From Achromobacter sp. MFA1 R4 (GTDB lineage Bacteria; Pseudomonadota; Gammaproteobacteria; Burkholderiales; Burkholderiaceae_B): a DNA stretch of 64,000 bases. Shown in pieces: positions 46,730-56,278 of this stretch; the stretch's first letter is position 1, and each line of letters opens with the position of its first letter. Made by a program: the position numbers and the translations under genes. The stretch covers positions 1,054,001 through 1,118,000 of the forward strand of contig NZ_LT707065.1 in the NCBI RefSeq assembly GCF_900156745.1, written 5' to 3'. Under the pieces are notes generated by a model. The model did no database searches. It had not been told where the DNA came from and saw only the letters and a program-made list of their open reading frames with translations.

Positions 46730-47439
46730 GAGGGCACGCCGGGCAGCGTGAGGCGCCAGCCGGTGCCGTGCACGGTCTCGATGCCGTCAAAGCCCGCGTC
46801 GGCCAGCGCGCGCCGCAGCAGGTGGACCTGGCTGCGCAGCGCGTCGGACGAGGGCGGCTCGTTGCCCCACAACGCCGATTCCAGCTCTTCGCGCCGCACG
46901 ACGCGGCCCGGATCGCGCAGCAGGACTTCGATGATGAGACAGGCCTTGCGGGTCAGGTGGACGGGAACGTCATTGACCGATACCGCGCGGCTGCGCGTGT
47001 CGAACTGCAAGGGGCCGAAGGCGCGCACGGCGTCCACCGTGGCGCCCTGGGCGCGCTGGATCAGGGCCAGCAGCCGGGCTTCCACCTCGAGCAGCGCGAA
47101 CGGCTTGGTGAGGTAGTCGTCCGCCCCGTGCGAGAAACCCGCCAGCTTGTCTTCCAGGCTGTCGCGCGCGGTCAGCATGAGCACCGGCACATCCAGCCGC
47201 CTTTGCGTGCGCATGTCATGCAGCACGGCGTTGCCGTCCATGCCGGGCAGGCCGATGTCCAGCAGCACGGCATCGAACCGCTGCTCCTGCAGCCGCTGCA
47301 AGGCGGCCGGCCCGCTATAGGCCACGTCGGGGAGAAAGCCGCGCGCCTCCAGGAAGCTGTATAGATTGCCGGCGATGGTGGGGTCGTCCTCGACGATCAG
47401 CACCCGGTAATGCGCACCCGCTGCGGGACTGGCTGCCAT
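46726..47439 (-). CDS. OmpR-family response regulator
   Basis: The 237-residue regulator has an acidic pocket D18-D19, phospho-acceptor D61 (LLDIGLPGMDG), a conserved Lys in DDYLTKPF, and a C-terminal winged helix ending ETVHGTGWRLTLP. It is first in the regulator-kinase-phosphatase run, so it probably controls envelope modification through the PAP2 gene among others. The start lies 20 bases before the downstream end of the FAD dehydrogenase gene on the same strand. Confidence 0.95.
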   Translation of the reverse strand: MAASPAAGAHYRVLIVEDDPTIAGNLYSFLEARGFLPDVAYSGPAALQRLQEQRFDAVLLDIGLPGMDGNAVLHDMRTQRRLDVPVLMLTARDSLEDKLAGFSHGADDYLTKPFALLEVEARLLALIQRAQGATVDAVRAFGPLQFDTRSRAVSVNDVPVHLTRKACLIIEVLLRDPGRVVRREELESALWGNEPPSSDALRSQVHLLRRALADAGFDGIETVHGTGWRLTLPGVPS

Positions 47440-47458
47440 GGTTTGCGTCCTGGACGTG

Positions 47459-48874
47459 TCAGGCCTGCAGCACCTTGCCGGGGTTCATCAGCCCCTGCGG
47501 ATCCAGCGCGCGCTTGATCCGCCGCATCAGCGCAAGTTCGACCGGCTGCTTGTAGCGCGGCAGTTCGTCGCGCTTGAGCTGCCCGACGCCGTGCTCGGCG
47601 CTGATGGACCCCTGGTGCGCGTGCACGCTGTCGTGCACCACGCCGTAGATTTCGCTTTGCAGCGCCAGCAGCTCGGCTTCGGACTGCCCCGGCGCATTGG
47701 CCACGTTGTAATGCAGGTTGCCGTCGCCCAGATGGCCGAAGATCACGTGGCGCACGCCCGGAAAGCGCGCCTGCAACAGGGCATTGGTCTTGTGCACGAA
47801 GCCCGCGATGGAAGAGATGGGGATCGACACGTCGTGCTTGACCGACTTGCCGAGTTCGGCTTCAGCCAGCGGAATGCTTTCGCGCAGGTGCCACAGCGCC
47901 TTGCTTTGCGACACATTGGCGGCGATGGCGGCGTCGTTCACCAGGCCGGCCTCGATGGCCTCGCCCAGCACGCTCTCGAAGCGCTCGCGCGCGTGGCTTT
48001 CGCTTTCGCTGTCGGACAGTTCCAGCAGGGCGAACCACGGCGAGGCAGCCGATTCGCCGTCGAATGGCAGGCGCTGCTGCGGGAACAGCCGCACCACGCC
48101 TTGCAGGCAGGCGCCGCTCATGAGTTCAAAGCCGGTCAGCGAGGCGCCGAACCCGGAGCGGGCGCGCGACAGGACCTCGACGGCGTTGTCGATGCTGTCC
48201 AGCGTCAGCAGCGCGGTGCAGGACGCCACCGGACGCGGATACAGCTTGAGCGTGGCGGCGGTGATGATGCCCAGGGTGCCTTCGCTGCCGATGTAGAGGT
48301 CGCGCAGGTCGTAGCCGGTGTTGTCCTTGCGCAGGCCGCGCAGGCCGTCCCAGATCTCGCCTTCCGCGGTCACGACCTCTAGGCCCAGCGTGAGGTCGCG
48401 CGCGTTGCCATAGCGCAGCACCTGCGTGCCGCCGGCATTGGTCGCCAGATTGCCGCCGATGGTGCAGCTGCCTTCGGCGGCCAGGCTCAGGGGAAACAGC
48501 CGGTTCGCGGCCGCCGCTGCATCCTGCACGGCCTGCAGGATGCAGCCGGCCTCCACGGTGATGGTGTCGTTGTCGGTGTCCAGCGCGCGCACGGCGGTGA
48601 GCCGAGTGGTGGACAGGACGACGGCGCTGCCGGAGTCGTCCGGCGTAGCGCCCCCGCACAGGCCGGTATTGCCCCCCTGCGGCACCACGGGCACGCCGTG
48701 CTGCGCGCACAGCTTGATCGCCGCGGCCACTTCCGCGGTCGACCCGGGGCGGATCACCGCCAGCGCCGCGCCGCGATAGCGCCGGCGCCAATCCAGCACA
48801 TAGGACTCGGCGTCGTCGCCCGTCAGGACGTGGGAATCGCCCAGGAGGGCCTGTAGATCGCTCAGCAGTGTCAT
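47459..48874 (-). CDS. FAD-linked 2-hydroxy acid dehydrogenase (GlcD/D2HGDH family)
   Basis: The 471-residue flavoprotein has an FAD_binding_4 domain (VVPQGGNTGLCGGATP, SLAAEGSCTIGGNLATNAGGTQVLRYG) and a FAD-oxidase_C domain (VFGHLGDGNLHYN, ISAEHGVGQLK, DPQGLMNPGKVL). It belongs with D-lactate, D-2-hydroxyglutarate and glycolate dehydrogenases; the exact substrate cannot be read. The His-rich HLGDGNLHYN region is the usual metal/substrate site. It lies between the two-component system and the biotin-carboxylase-like gene on the same strand. Confidence 0.92.
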   Translation of the reverse strand: MTLLSDLQALLGDSHVLTGDDAESYVLDWRRRYRGAALAVIRPGSTAEVAAAIKLCAQHGVPVVPQGGNTGLCGGATPDDSGSAVVLSTTRLTAVRALDTDNDTITVEAGCILQAVQDAAAAANRLFPLSLAAEGSCTIGGNLATNAGGTQVLRYGNARDLTLGLEVVTAEGEIWDGLRGLRKDNTGYDLRDLYIGSEGTLGIITAATLKLYPRPVASCTALLTLDSIDNAVEVLSRARSGFGASLTGFELMSGACLQGVVRLFPQQRLPFDGESAASPWFALLELSDSESESHARERFESVLGEAIEAGLVNDAAIAANVSQSKALWHLRESIPLAEAELGKSVKHDVSIPISSIAGFVHKTNALLQARFPGVRHVIFGHLGDGNLHYNVANAPGQSEAELLALQSEIYGVVHDSVHAHQGSISAEHGVGQLKRDELPRYKQPVELALMRRIKRALDPQGLMNPGKVLQA

Positions 48875-48977
48875 GGATGCCGCACAAGAGGTAGGCCTGG
48901 CCGCGAGGGCCGGGCGCTGTTCATCGGATGTGCGGACTATTGTAGGGGCTGGGCGGCCCGCCCTGAAGCCCCGCCTG

Positions 48978-49610
48978 TCAGCCGACCGCCTGGTCCAGCC
49001 GCGTGCCCGTCATGCCCGAGCAGAACGCCCGGGACGCGATGCGCTCCATCAGGAAGGCGCGGTCCACGCCCGCGGGACCGGGCAGTTCGGACAGGGCGCG
49101 ATAAGCGCGGCGCAGCACTTCGCCGCGCGTGGCTCCGCAGATCATGAGATGGGTGCTGGGCAGGCGGCGATCGCCGCAGCCGTCGATGCGCACTTCCAGT
49201 ACGTGCGCGGCGATGGGATCGTGTTCGGCGATCGGCATGGCCGGCGTGCGGGCCTGCGCATGGGCGTCGATGACGCGGAACACGCCGCTGCGGTCGTCCA
49301 GTGAAAACGACACCGTGCCGGCAGCCTGCCAGCCGCGGTCCCGGGCCACGCTGGCGGCCACGGTGCGCAGCGCGCTTTCGATCGAGGCGGCCAGGTGCGG
49401 CGCCGGGCATTCCGCGATCAGGACCCGGGCATCGCGCCAGACGCTGCGTTCCCAGGCGCGGCCGGTGGCCAGTTCGCCGGTGGCCGCCGCAAACACGTGG
49501 ATATCGAGCCGGCGTTCCCGGCCGGCCGCTGGCCCGGCAAAGTCCGTGGGTGGTCCCCGCCTGCTGGTGGCGCCGCCCGATGACATGACTGTGGATACTT
49601 TGGCGCCCAT
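48978..49610 (-). CDS. Degenerate biotin-carboxylase-like protein
   Basis: The 210-residue protein aligns with the C-terminal half of biotin carboxylase (AccC). DIHVFA matches IQVLAD, WERSVWRDARVLIAECPAP matches the [20 protein letters not shown] region, GWQAAGTVSF matches GYRGAGTFEF, and LRRAYRALSE plus AFCSGMTGT match the C-terminal domain. Active-site residues are gone: the Mg-binding Glu of TFEF is Ser101, and the EMNTR motif reads D115-A-H-A-Q119. The N-domain and first part of the ATP-grasp domain are absent. AGGAGG before the ATG and an undisturbed frame suggest it is expressed. Function unknown. Confidence 0.7.
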   Translation of the reverse strand: MGAKVSTVMSSGGATSRRGPPTDFAGPAAGRERRLDIHVFAAATGELATGRAWERSVWRDARVLIAECPAPHLAASIESALRTVAASVARDRGWQAAGTVSFSLDDRSGVFRVIDAHAQARTPAMPIAEHDPIAAHVLEVRIDGCGDRRLPSTHLMICGATRGEVLRRAYRALSELPGPAGVDRAFLMERIASRAFCSGMTGTRLDQAVG

Positions 49611-49938
49611 GGCCCCTCCTGGTCTTTCTGCTTGCATGGCAAGCGTATCACCTTCGGATGACGAGCAACTTTTGTGCCATCCCTGGCCACCCCGCGCGCC
49701 CCTGCGGACGGCCTGCCGGACGGCTGGCGCATGCACCGCAATCAGGCCGCGCCGCCCCAGGCGGCGCACCATCGCGGGGCAAGTCGCCACCGGGAAAACG
49801 CCCTACTCCGCCCGAAGGATGAAGGCCCCTGCGCCGATGGGGGATAATCCAGCTTTGACCCCTAGTCATAGCGGATTGGAGGTACGGGTTTACCACTACC
49901 CGGCCGTCGCCGCGCTGTCCCCCTAACAAGGAATCGTC
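49611..49938. other. 328-base divergent intergenic region
   Basis: Lies between the biotin-carboxylase-like gene and the phosphohexomutase gene. A -10-like GATAAT is at 49843-49848 for the plus strand without a good -35. No coding sequence or RNA gene could be supported. Confidence 0.5.
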
Positions 49939-51330
49939 GTGGGCAACAATACACAATTTCCGGCCTCCGTTTTCAAGGCCTATGACATCCGCGGCACCGT
50001 GCCGGACCTGATCGACGCCCCCTTCGCCCGTTCGCTGGGCGTGGCGCTCGCCGCCCGCGCCCGCGCGGAAGGCGTCCAGACGCTGGTGGTCGGGCGCGAC
50101 GGCCGGCTCAGCAGCGAAATGCTGTCGCTCGCGCTGCAGGAAGGCATGCTCGAAGGCGGCGTGGACACGCTGGACGTCGGCATGGTCCCCACCCCGCTCG
50201 TCTACTTTGCCGCGAACATCATGCAGACCGGCTCGGGCGTGGCCATCACGGGCAGCCACAATCCGCCGAAGTACAACGGCTTCAAGATGATGATGGGCGG
50301 ACGCGCGCTGTATGGCGACGACGTCCAGCAACTGGCCCAGGCCATGAACGGCGACGCGCCCGCCCCGGCGGCCGCCGCCGGCACGCGCCGCCAGCTCGAC
50401 CTGGTGCAGACCTACATCGCGCGCGTCGCCTCCGGCGTCAAGCTTGCGCGTCCCATGAAGATCGCCATCGACTGCGGCAACGGCGTGGCCGGCGCGGTCG
50501 CCCCGCAGCTCTTTCGCGCGCTGGGCTGCGAGGTCGACGAGCTGTTCTGCGACGTGGACGGCAACTTCCCCAACCATCATCCCGATCCCGCCGAACCCAA
50601 GAACCTGCAGGACCTGATCAAGCACGTCGCCGAAACCGACTGCGAACTGGGCCTGGCCTTTGACGGCGATGGCGACCGCCTGGGCGTGGTCACCAAGTCG
50701 GGCCAGATCATCTGGCCCGACCGGCAACTGGTGCTGTTCGCCCGCGACGTGCTGGAACGCAATCCCGGCGCCACCATCATTTACGACGTGAAGTGCAGCC
50801 GCCATGTGGGCCTGTCCGTCGAAGCCGCCGGCGGCGCCCCCCTGATGTGGAAGACGGGCCACTCGCTGGTCAAGGCCAAGCTGGCCGAAACCGGCGCGCC
50901 GCTGGCCGGCGAGATGAGCGGGCACATTTTCTTCAAGGAACGCTGGTACGGCTTTGACGACGGCCTGTATACCGGCGCGCGCCTGCTGGAGATCGTGTCG
51001 CGCTTTGCCGATCCCTGCGCCCCGCTGGAAGACCTGCCGCAGGACGTTTCCACGCCGGAACTCAAGCTCGAAATGGAAGAAGGCCAGCCCTTCACGCTGG
51101 TCAAGGCGCTGCAGGAGCAGGGCCAGTTCCCCGACGCCAAGCGCGTGATCACGATCGACGGCGTGCGCGCCGAGTACGCCGACGGCTTCGGCCTGGCGCG
51201 TCCGTCGAACACCACGCCGGTCGTCGTGCTGCGGTTCGAAGCGCAGAGCGAGGAGGCGTTGGCCCGCATCCAGGCGGACTTCCGACGCGAACTCGGCAAG
51301 CTCGCGCCCAACGCCTCGCTGCCGTTCTGA
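49939..51330 (+). CDS. Phosphomannomutase/phosphoglucomutase (AlgC type)
   Basis: Interconverts hexose 6- and 1-phosphates for surface sugar nucleotides. The 463-residue protein has the phosphoserine loop TGSHNPPKYNGFK, the metal loop DGDGDRLG, the sugar-binding loop GEMSGHIFF and the C-terminal RPSNTTPVVVLRFEA phosphate-binding loop, all typical of AlgC. It starts with GTG. pgi follows after eight bases, so together they link fructose 6-phosphate, glucose 6-phosphate and glucose or mannose 1-phosphate for the adjacent polysaccharide cluster. Confidence 0.93.
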   Translation: MGNNTQFPASVFKAYDIRGTVPDLIDAPFARSLGVALAARARAEGVQTLVVGRDGRLSSEMLSLALQEGMLEGGVDTLDVGMVPTPLVYFAANIMQTGSGVAITGSHNPPKYNGFKMMMGGRALYGDDVQQLAQAMNGDAPAPAAAAGTRRQLDLVQTYIARVASGVKLARPMKIAIDCGNGVAGAVAPQLFRALGCEVDELFCDVDGNFPNHHPDPAEPKNLQDLIKHVAETDCELGLAFDGDGDRLGVVTKSGQIIWPDRQLVLFARDVLERNPGATIIYDVKCSRHVGLSVEAAGGAPLMWKTGHSLVKAKLAETGAPLAGEMSGHIFFKERWYGFDDGLYTGARLLEIVSRFADPCAPLEDLPQDVSTPELKLEMEEGQPFTLVKALQEQGQFPDAKRVITIDGVRAEYADGFGLARPSNTTPVVVLRFEAQSEEALARIQADFRRELGKLAPNASLPF

Positions 51331-51338
51331 TCCGCCCC

Positions 51339-52886
51339 ATGTCGTTATCCAACAGCCCCGCGTGGCAGCAGTTCATCGCCGCGACACGCACGGCATCCCG
51401 GGATGGCCAGACCCTGCGCCTGATCAATGCCCCCGGGCTGCGCCTGGACCTGAGCGCCCAGGCGCAATCGCCCGAGCTGCTGGCCGCGTCGACGGCCCTG
51501 CTGGCGCAGCAGGACTTCGAGGCCCAGCGCGCGCGGCTGTTCGATGGCGGACCGGCCAACTGGACCGAAGGGCGCGCCGCCTGGCATACCGCCCTGCGCG
51601 CGGCCGAGCCGCCCGCGATGGTGGCCAAGGCGGTGCTGGCCGAGCGCGAACGCATGCGCGAGTTCGTACGCACGGCCGATGCGGCCGGACGCTACAGCAG
51701 CGTGCTGCACCTGGGCATCGGCGGCAGCGACTGGGGCCCGCGCCTGGTCACCCGCGCCTTGCGCCACGAAGGCGCGCGCCGCGAAGTGCGGTTCGCCTCC
51801 AACGTCGACTCGCATTCCGTCGCCGACGCGATGAGCCGCCTGGACCCGCACAACACGCTGGTCATCGTGGCGTCCAAATCGTTCACCACGACCGAACCCT
51901 TGGCCAATGCCGAGGTTGCGATGAACTGGCTGCGCCAGGCCGGCGTGGCCGATCCCATCAAGCAGGTCGTGGCGATCACCAGCAACGTCGAGGCGGCGCT
52001 GAACCTGGGCATCCTGCCCGACCACATCTTCCAGATCTGGGATTGGGTGGGCGGGCGCTATTCGCTGTGGTCGGCGATCGGCCTGCCCATTGCCCTGGCG
52101 CTGGGCAACGACACCTACGACCAGCTCCTGGCGGGCGCGGCGGCCATGGACGAGCATTTCCGCCACGCGCCCCTGGCCGAGAACGCGCCCGTGCAGATGG
52201 CGCTGGCCGGGGTCGCCAACCGCAGCGTGCTGGGCTACGACTCGCTCGTCATCACGCCCTACGATTCGCGCCTGTACCACATCGTGCCGTGGGCCCAGCA
52301 GCTTGAAATGGAATCGCTGGGCAAGGTCGCCACCGCCGACGGCAGCCCCGCCGGCGTGCCGACCGGCCCAGCCGTATGGGGCATGTCGGGCACGGACTGC
52401 CAGCACACGTTTTTCCAGTGGCTGCACCAGGACGCCACGGGCGCGCCCGTCGATTTCATCCTGTGCGAAAAGCCGGACCACGCCTATGCCCGGCATCATG
52501 AGCTGCTGGTGGCCAATTGCCTGGCCCAGCGCTCGGCGTTGCTGCGCGGCAAGTCCTTCGAGGAAGCCCTGGCCGAGACGTCCGCCACGGAAAGCGATCC
52601 GGCGCGCGCGCGCCTGCTGGCGCAGCACCGCGTGCATCCGGGCGGGCGGCCGTCATCGCTGATCGTGCTGCCGCGCCTGGAGGCCTATACGCTGGGCGCG
52701 CTGCTTGCCCTGTACGAACACAAGGTCTTCACGCAGGGCGTGATCTGGGGCATCAACCCCTTCGATCAGTGGGGCGTGGAGTTCGGCAAGGCGCTGGCCA
52801 AGAACATCATGCGCGAGCTGGACGCGCCCCAGCCCAGCCAGCAGGACCCGTCCACGCGCTTCTGGATCGACGCGATCAGGCGCTAA
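51339..52886 (+). CDS. pgi: Glucose-6-phosphate isomerase
   Basis: The 515-residue enzyme has the phosphate-binding segment LGIGGSDWGPRL, the SIS motif VASKSFTTTEP, the signature GGRYSLWSAIGLP and the C-terminal GVIWGINPFDQWGVEFGK, whose Gln-Trp-Gly-Val-Glu-Leu-like motif precedes the catalytic Lys. It is in an operon with the phosphohexomutase. The last 11 bases overlap the convergent glycosyltransferase gene. Confidence 0.97.
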   Translation: MSLSNSPAWQQFIAATRTASRDGQTLRLINAPGLRLDLSAQAQSPELLAASTALLAQQDFEAQRARLFDGGPANWTEGRAAWHTALRAAEPPAMVAKAVLAERERMREFVRTADAAGRYSSVLHLGIGGSDWGPRLVTRALRHEGARREVRFASNVDSHSVADAMSRLDPHNTLVIVASKSFTTTEPLANAEVAMNWLRQAGVADPIKQVVAITSNVEAALNLGILPDHIFQIWDWVGGRYSLWSAIGLPIALALGNDTYDQLLAGAAAMDEHFRHAPLAENAPVQMALAGVANRSVLGYDSLVITPYDSRLYHIVPWAQQLEMESLGKVATADGSPAGVPTGPAVWGMSGTDCQHTFFQWLHQDATGAPVDFILCEKPDHAYARHHELLVANCLAQRSALLRGKSFEEALAETSATESDPARARLLAQHRVHPGGRPSSLIVLPRLEAYTLGALLALYEHKVFTQGVIWGINPFDQWGVEFGKALAKNIMRELDAPQPSQQDPSTRFWIDAIRR

Positions 52887-54009
52887 GGGCGTCGTACAGC
52901 GCGACGTGCGTGCGCGCGACCTGGTCGATGTCGAATTCGCGTTCCGCCAGCGCCCTGCCCGCCGCGCCCATCGACTGGCGCAAGTCCGCATCCCCGGCCA
53001 GCCGGGCGATGGCATCGGCCAGGGCCTTGGCGTCGCGCACCGGCACCAGCAGGCCGGTCACGCCGGGCTCGATGGCGTCCCGGCAGCCCGGCACGTCGGT
53101 CGTCACGACCGCCCGCCCGCAGGCCGCGGCTTCGATCAGCGACTTCGGCAGGCCTTCCCGGTAAGACGGCAGCACCGCGATGTGCGCGGCCGCATACAGC
53201 GCCGCCACGTCGGCACGTTCGCCCAGCGCCTGCACGCAGCCTTCGCGCTGCCAGGCGTCGACGTCGGCCTGCGTGGCCGACGTGGGATTGCCGGCATCCA
53301 GGCCGCCCACCAGTTGCATCGTCACCGGCACGCCGCGCTCGCGCAGCAGCCGGGCCGCCTGCACGAACTCCTGCACGCCCTTGTCGCGCAAGAGGCGCGC
53401 CACCATGGTGACGACGACGGGCGGCGCCGGGGGCTCCGGCGAGGGGGTGTACGCCTCCAGGTCCACGCCCGCGCCGCGGATGATGACCACCTGGTCGTCG
53501 CGCACCGCGCCCAGCGACTTGAGCAGGTCGCGGTCGTTGGCGTTCTGGAAGATCACGCGGCTGTTGGGATGGCCCAGGGCGATCCGGTACAGCCGCGCCA
53601 CCACGGCGCGCACCATCCGCATCTTCAGCGAATGGGACAGGAAGACAAAGCCCAGCCCCGAAATCGCCGCCACCATGCCCGGCACGCGCGTCAGGCGCGC
53701 GGCGATTCCGCCGTACAGCACCGGCTTGATGGTGACCAGGTGCACGACATCGGGGCGCAGCCGGCGGAACAGGCGGATCAGCGCCAGCAGCGTCCCCAGC
53801 TCCTGCAGTGGGTGCTTGCCGCTGCGGGTCATGGGAATGGCGTGGTGGGTCATGCCCAGCGCCTGGATGTCGGCCACGGCCGGCCCGTCCATCGTGGCGA
53901 CGTGCACGTCGTAGCCCGCCTTCTGCGCGGCCAGCGCGACCGGCACGCGGTGCGACATGAAGAACGCCGGGTTGTTGACGACAAACAGCAGACAGCGGCG
54001 GGCGCTCAT
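52876..54009 (-). CDS. GT4 glycosyltransferase, last gene of the polysaccharide cluster
   Basis: The 377-residue retaining GT-B glycosyltransferase has the N-terminal MSHRVPVALAAQKAGYDVHV of the WbpT/CapM-like group, IVTIKPVLYGGI-type middle and the C-terminal donor site LPSYREGLPKSLIEAAACG with the E-x7-E motif. Its ATG overlaps the stop codon of the preceding glycosyltransferase. Donor and acceptor are unknown; the group commonly adds hexosaminuronic acids or N-acetylhexosamines in O-antigens. Confidence 0.9.
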   Translation of the reverse strand: MSARRCLLFVVNNPAFFMSHRVPVALAAQKAGYDVHVATMDGPAVADIQALGMTHHAIPMTRSGKHPLQELGTLLALIRLFRRLRPDVVHLVTIKPVLYGGIAARLTRVPGMVAAISGLGFVFLSHSLKMRMVRAVVARLYRIALGHPNSRVIFQNANDRDLLKSLGAVRDDQVVIIRGAGVDLEAYTPSPEPPAPPVVVTMVARLLRDKGVQEFVQAARLLRERGVPVTMQLVGGLDAGNPTSATQADVDAWQREGCVQALGERADVAALYAAAHIAVLPSYREGLPKSLIEAAACGRAVVTTDVPGCRDAIEPGVTGLLVPVRDAKALADAIARLAGDADLRQSMGAAGRALAEREFDIDQVARTHVALYDALSA

Positions 54010-55163
54010 GCCTGGACTCCAGAAATGCGGCGCCAGACGGCGATGTAACTTTGCACCATGCGCGCAAGGTCGAAGTGTTCCAGGACGCGCGCGCGTCCCG
54101 CCTCGCCGGCGCGCTCGCGGCCGCGGGCGGCCACGTCGCACAGCGCGGACTCGATGCCGCGCGCCAGGGCCTCGGGCTGCTCGGGCGGCACCACCACGCC
54201 GGTGTCGCCCACGATGTAGGCGGCGTCGCCCACGTCCGTCACCACGCAATACACGCCGCAGGCCATGGCCTCGGCCACCACGTTCGGAAAGCCCTCGGCG
54301 CAACTGGACAGCACGTGCAGGTCCAGCCCGTTCATCACGGCGGGCACGTCGTCGCTGGGGCCGTTGAGCACCACGCGGTCGCGCAGGTCCAGCTTGTCGA
54401 GCAAGGCGCCCAGCGGCGGGTTGTCTTCGGTCATGTCCCGGCCGATCAGCACGCAGCGCAGGCCGGCGTCGCGTCCGTCGCGCACCAGCGCGGCCACGGC
54501 GCGCAGCAGATTGGCATGGTCCTTGAGCGGATCCCAACGGGCCACGCAGCCGATCACGGGCACATCCTCGGACAGCCCCCACGCGGCGCGCACCCGCGCG
54601 CGCGCCTGCGGATCGGGCGCATAGCGCGACAGGTCATAACCGTTGGAAATCACGACCAGCCGGTCGCGCCGGTAGCCCTTTTCAGCGTGGCGCTGCGCCG
54701 CGTTCTGCGCCGCGCACACGATGGCGCGCGGCACGCTGCCGGACAGCAATGCGCAGGCGCGCAGCACCAGCCGCGCGGACCGGCTGCTGCGTTCGAGGTG
54801 TTCGCCGGAGTTGCGGATGCCCCAGGCGATGGCCCGCACGCCCGCCATGCGTGCCGCCAGGCCGCCGATCAGGTCGGCGTGGTACATCCAGGTCTGCACG
54901 GCATGCGGGCGCATCCGGGCGATCAGGCGGCGCAGGGCGAGGAAGCCGCCCAGGCTCACGCGGCCGCGCTTCATGCCCAGGGCGTGCACCGCCACGCCGG
55001 CCGCGCGCAGCCGTTCGCCATAGATGCCTTCATCGGTCAGCGACACGACCGTGTGCGCCACGCCCGCGTCCGGCCAGGTCGCCAGGCGGAACAGCACGGA
55101 TTCGGCGCCGCCCTGCCCCAGCCCGGTGATGACATGCAGAATGCGCAGCGGCTGGGTGCTCAT
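54006..55163 (-). CDS. GT4 glycosyltransferase
   Basis: The 385-residue GT-B enzyme opens with HVITGLGQGGAESVLFRL (acceptor-side glycine motif) and has the donor E-x7-E motif in SSCAEGFPNVVAEAMACG. It overlaps its neighbours by four bases on each side (ATGA), so it is made as part of one polycistronic message. The linkage formed is not predictable from sequence. Confidence 0.92.
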   Translation of the reverse strand: MSTQPLRILHVITGLGQGGAESVLFRLATWPDAGVAHTVVSLTDEGIYGERLRAAGVAVHALGMKRGRVSLGGFLALRRLIARMRPHAVQTWMYHADLIGGLAARMAGVRAIAWGIRNSGEHLERSSRSARLVLRACALLSGSVPRAIVCAAQNAAQRHAEKGYRRDRLVVISNGYDLSRYAPDPQARARVRAAWGLSEDVPVIGCVARWDPLKDHANLLRAVAALVRDGRDAGLRCVLIGRDMTEDNPPLGALLDKLDLRDRVVLNGPSDDVPAVMNGLDLHVLSSCAEGFPNVVAEAMACGVYCVVTDVGDAAYIVGDTGVVVPPEQPEALARGIESALCDVAARGRERAGEAGRARVLEHFDLARMVQSYIAVWRRISGVQA

Positions 55164-56275
55164 CGTCCCTCCCGCACCGCTTCGAACAATTCATCCCACT
55201 CGCCCAGCACGCTGGACAGCGCGTAGCGCTGGCGCACGGCTGCCGCAGCGCGCGTGCCTAGCTGCTGACGCAGGGACGCATCGCTCATCAGGCGATGCAG
55301 GGCATCGGTCATCGCGACGCGGTCGCCGGCGGGCACCAGCAAGGCGTCCTGGCCGTCGCGCGTCATCTCGCGCGGACCGCTGGGGCAGTCGAAGGCCGCG
55401 CACGGCAGGCCCAGCGACATGGCTTCCAGGAGGACATTGGGAAAGCCTTCGACCAGCGAACTCAGCACGAAGGCCTGCCCGCGGGCCAGTTCTTCCCAAG
55501 GCGCCTCGGTGCGCCCGGACAGGCTGATGCGCGACTGCAGGCGCAGGCGCGCCACCTGCTGCTCCAGCGCGTCGCGCTCGGGTCCCTCGCCCCAGATGCG
55601 CAGGTTCCAGTCGGGGAACTCCGGCGCAAGCTGGGCAAAGATGTCGATCAGCAGGCTGAACTGCTTGTCGGGCACCAGGCGTCCCATGGCCACCAGCGTG
55701 CGCGGCGCGCCGCCCTCGTGCTGCTGCACCAGCGGCGCATCCAGCAGCGGCGCGGGCAGCGGATTGGGAATGACGGCCAGGCGCCGGATGCCGGGCACTT
55801 GCCGCGCGAACGGACCGGCGGTGCCTTCGGCCTGGACGGTCACCATGTCGGCACGGGGGTAGAGCGCGCGGCGCAGCTTGCGCCACACGGAGCCCGTCGT
55901 GGTGTCCGCGACCGGATTGGTGCGCTCGCAGACGATGAGCGGCACGTTCAGGCCGCGCGTGGCCAGGATGGCGGCCACGTTGACGTTGGTCAGGAAGGAC
56001 ACCACCACGTCGGGCCGCGTGTCGCGGATGTGCCTGCGCAGCGCCAGCAGGCGCTTGACCGCGGCCATCGCGCCCGACGCGCGGGTGCCGGCCAGATCGG
56101 CCAGCCACGCGAGCTTCACCTTGTCGGACAGGGGGTAGAAGCAGGTGCCCTTGGACGAATAGGTCGGCGTCAGGATGACGGTGTCTCCGCGCTCGGACCA
56201 TGCGTTGACCAGGGTCGCCGCGACTCTTTCCGCGCCGCCGGCATGCATGGAGCTGACCAGCATCAGTATTTTCAT
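55160..56275 (-). CDS. GT4 glycosyltransferase
   Basis: The 371-residue enzyme opens MKILMLVSSMHAGGAERVAATLVNAW and has donor motif LSSLVEGFPNVLLEAMSLG. It is closely related in layout to the glycosyltransferase at 58258-59400 (both have the HxGGAERVA start and an LxxxxEGxxNxLLE(A/S)M donor site), which suggests an old duplication. It starts three bases after the AsnB stop codon. Confidence 0.92.
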   Translation of the reverse strand: MKILMLVSSMHAGGAERVAATLVNAWSERGDTVILTPTYSSKGTCFYPLSDKVKLAWLADLAGTRASGAMAAVKRLLALRRHIRDTRPDVVVSFLTNVNVAAILATRGLNVPLIVCERTNPVADTTTGSVWRKLRRALYPRADMVTVQAEGTAGPFARQVPGIRRLAVIPNPLPAPLLDAPLVQQHEGGAPRTLVAMGRLVPDKQFSLLIDIFAQLAPEFPDWNLRIWGEGPERDALEQQVARLRLQSRISLSGRTEAPWEELARGQAFVLSSLVEGFPNVLLEAMSLGLPCAAFDCPSGPREMTRDGQDALLVPAGDRVAMTDALHRLMSDASLRQQLGTRAAAAVRQRYALSSVLGEWDELFEAVREGR

Positions 56276-56278
56276 TCG

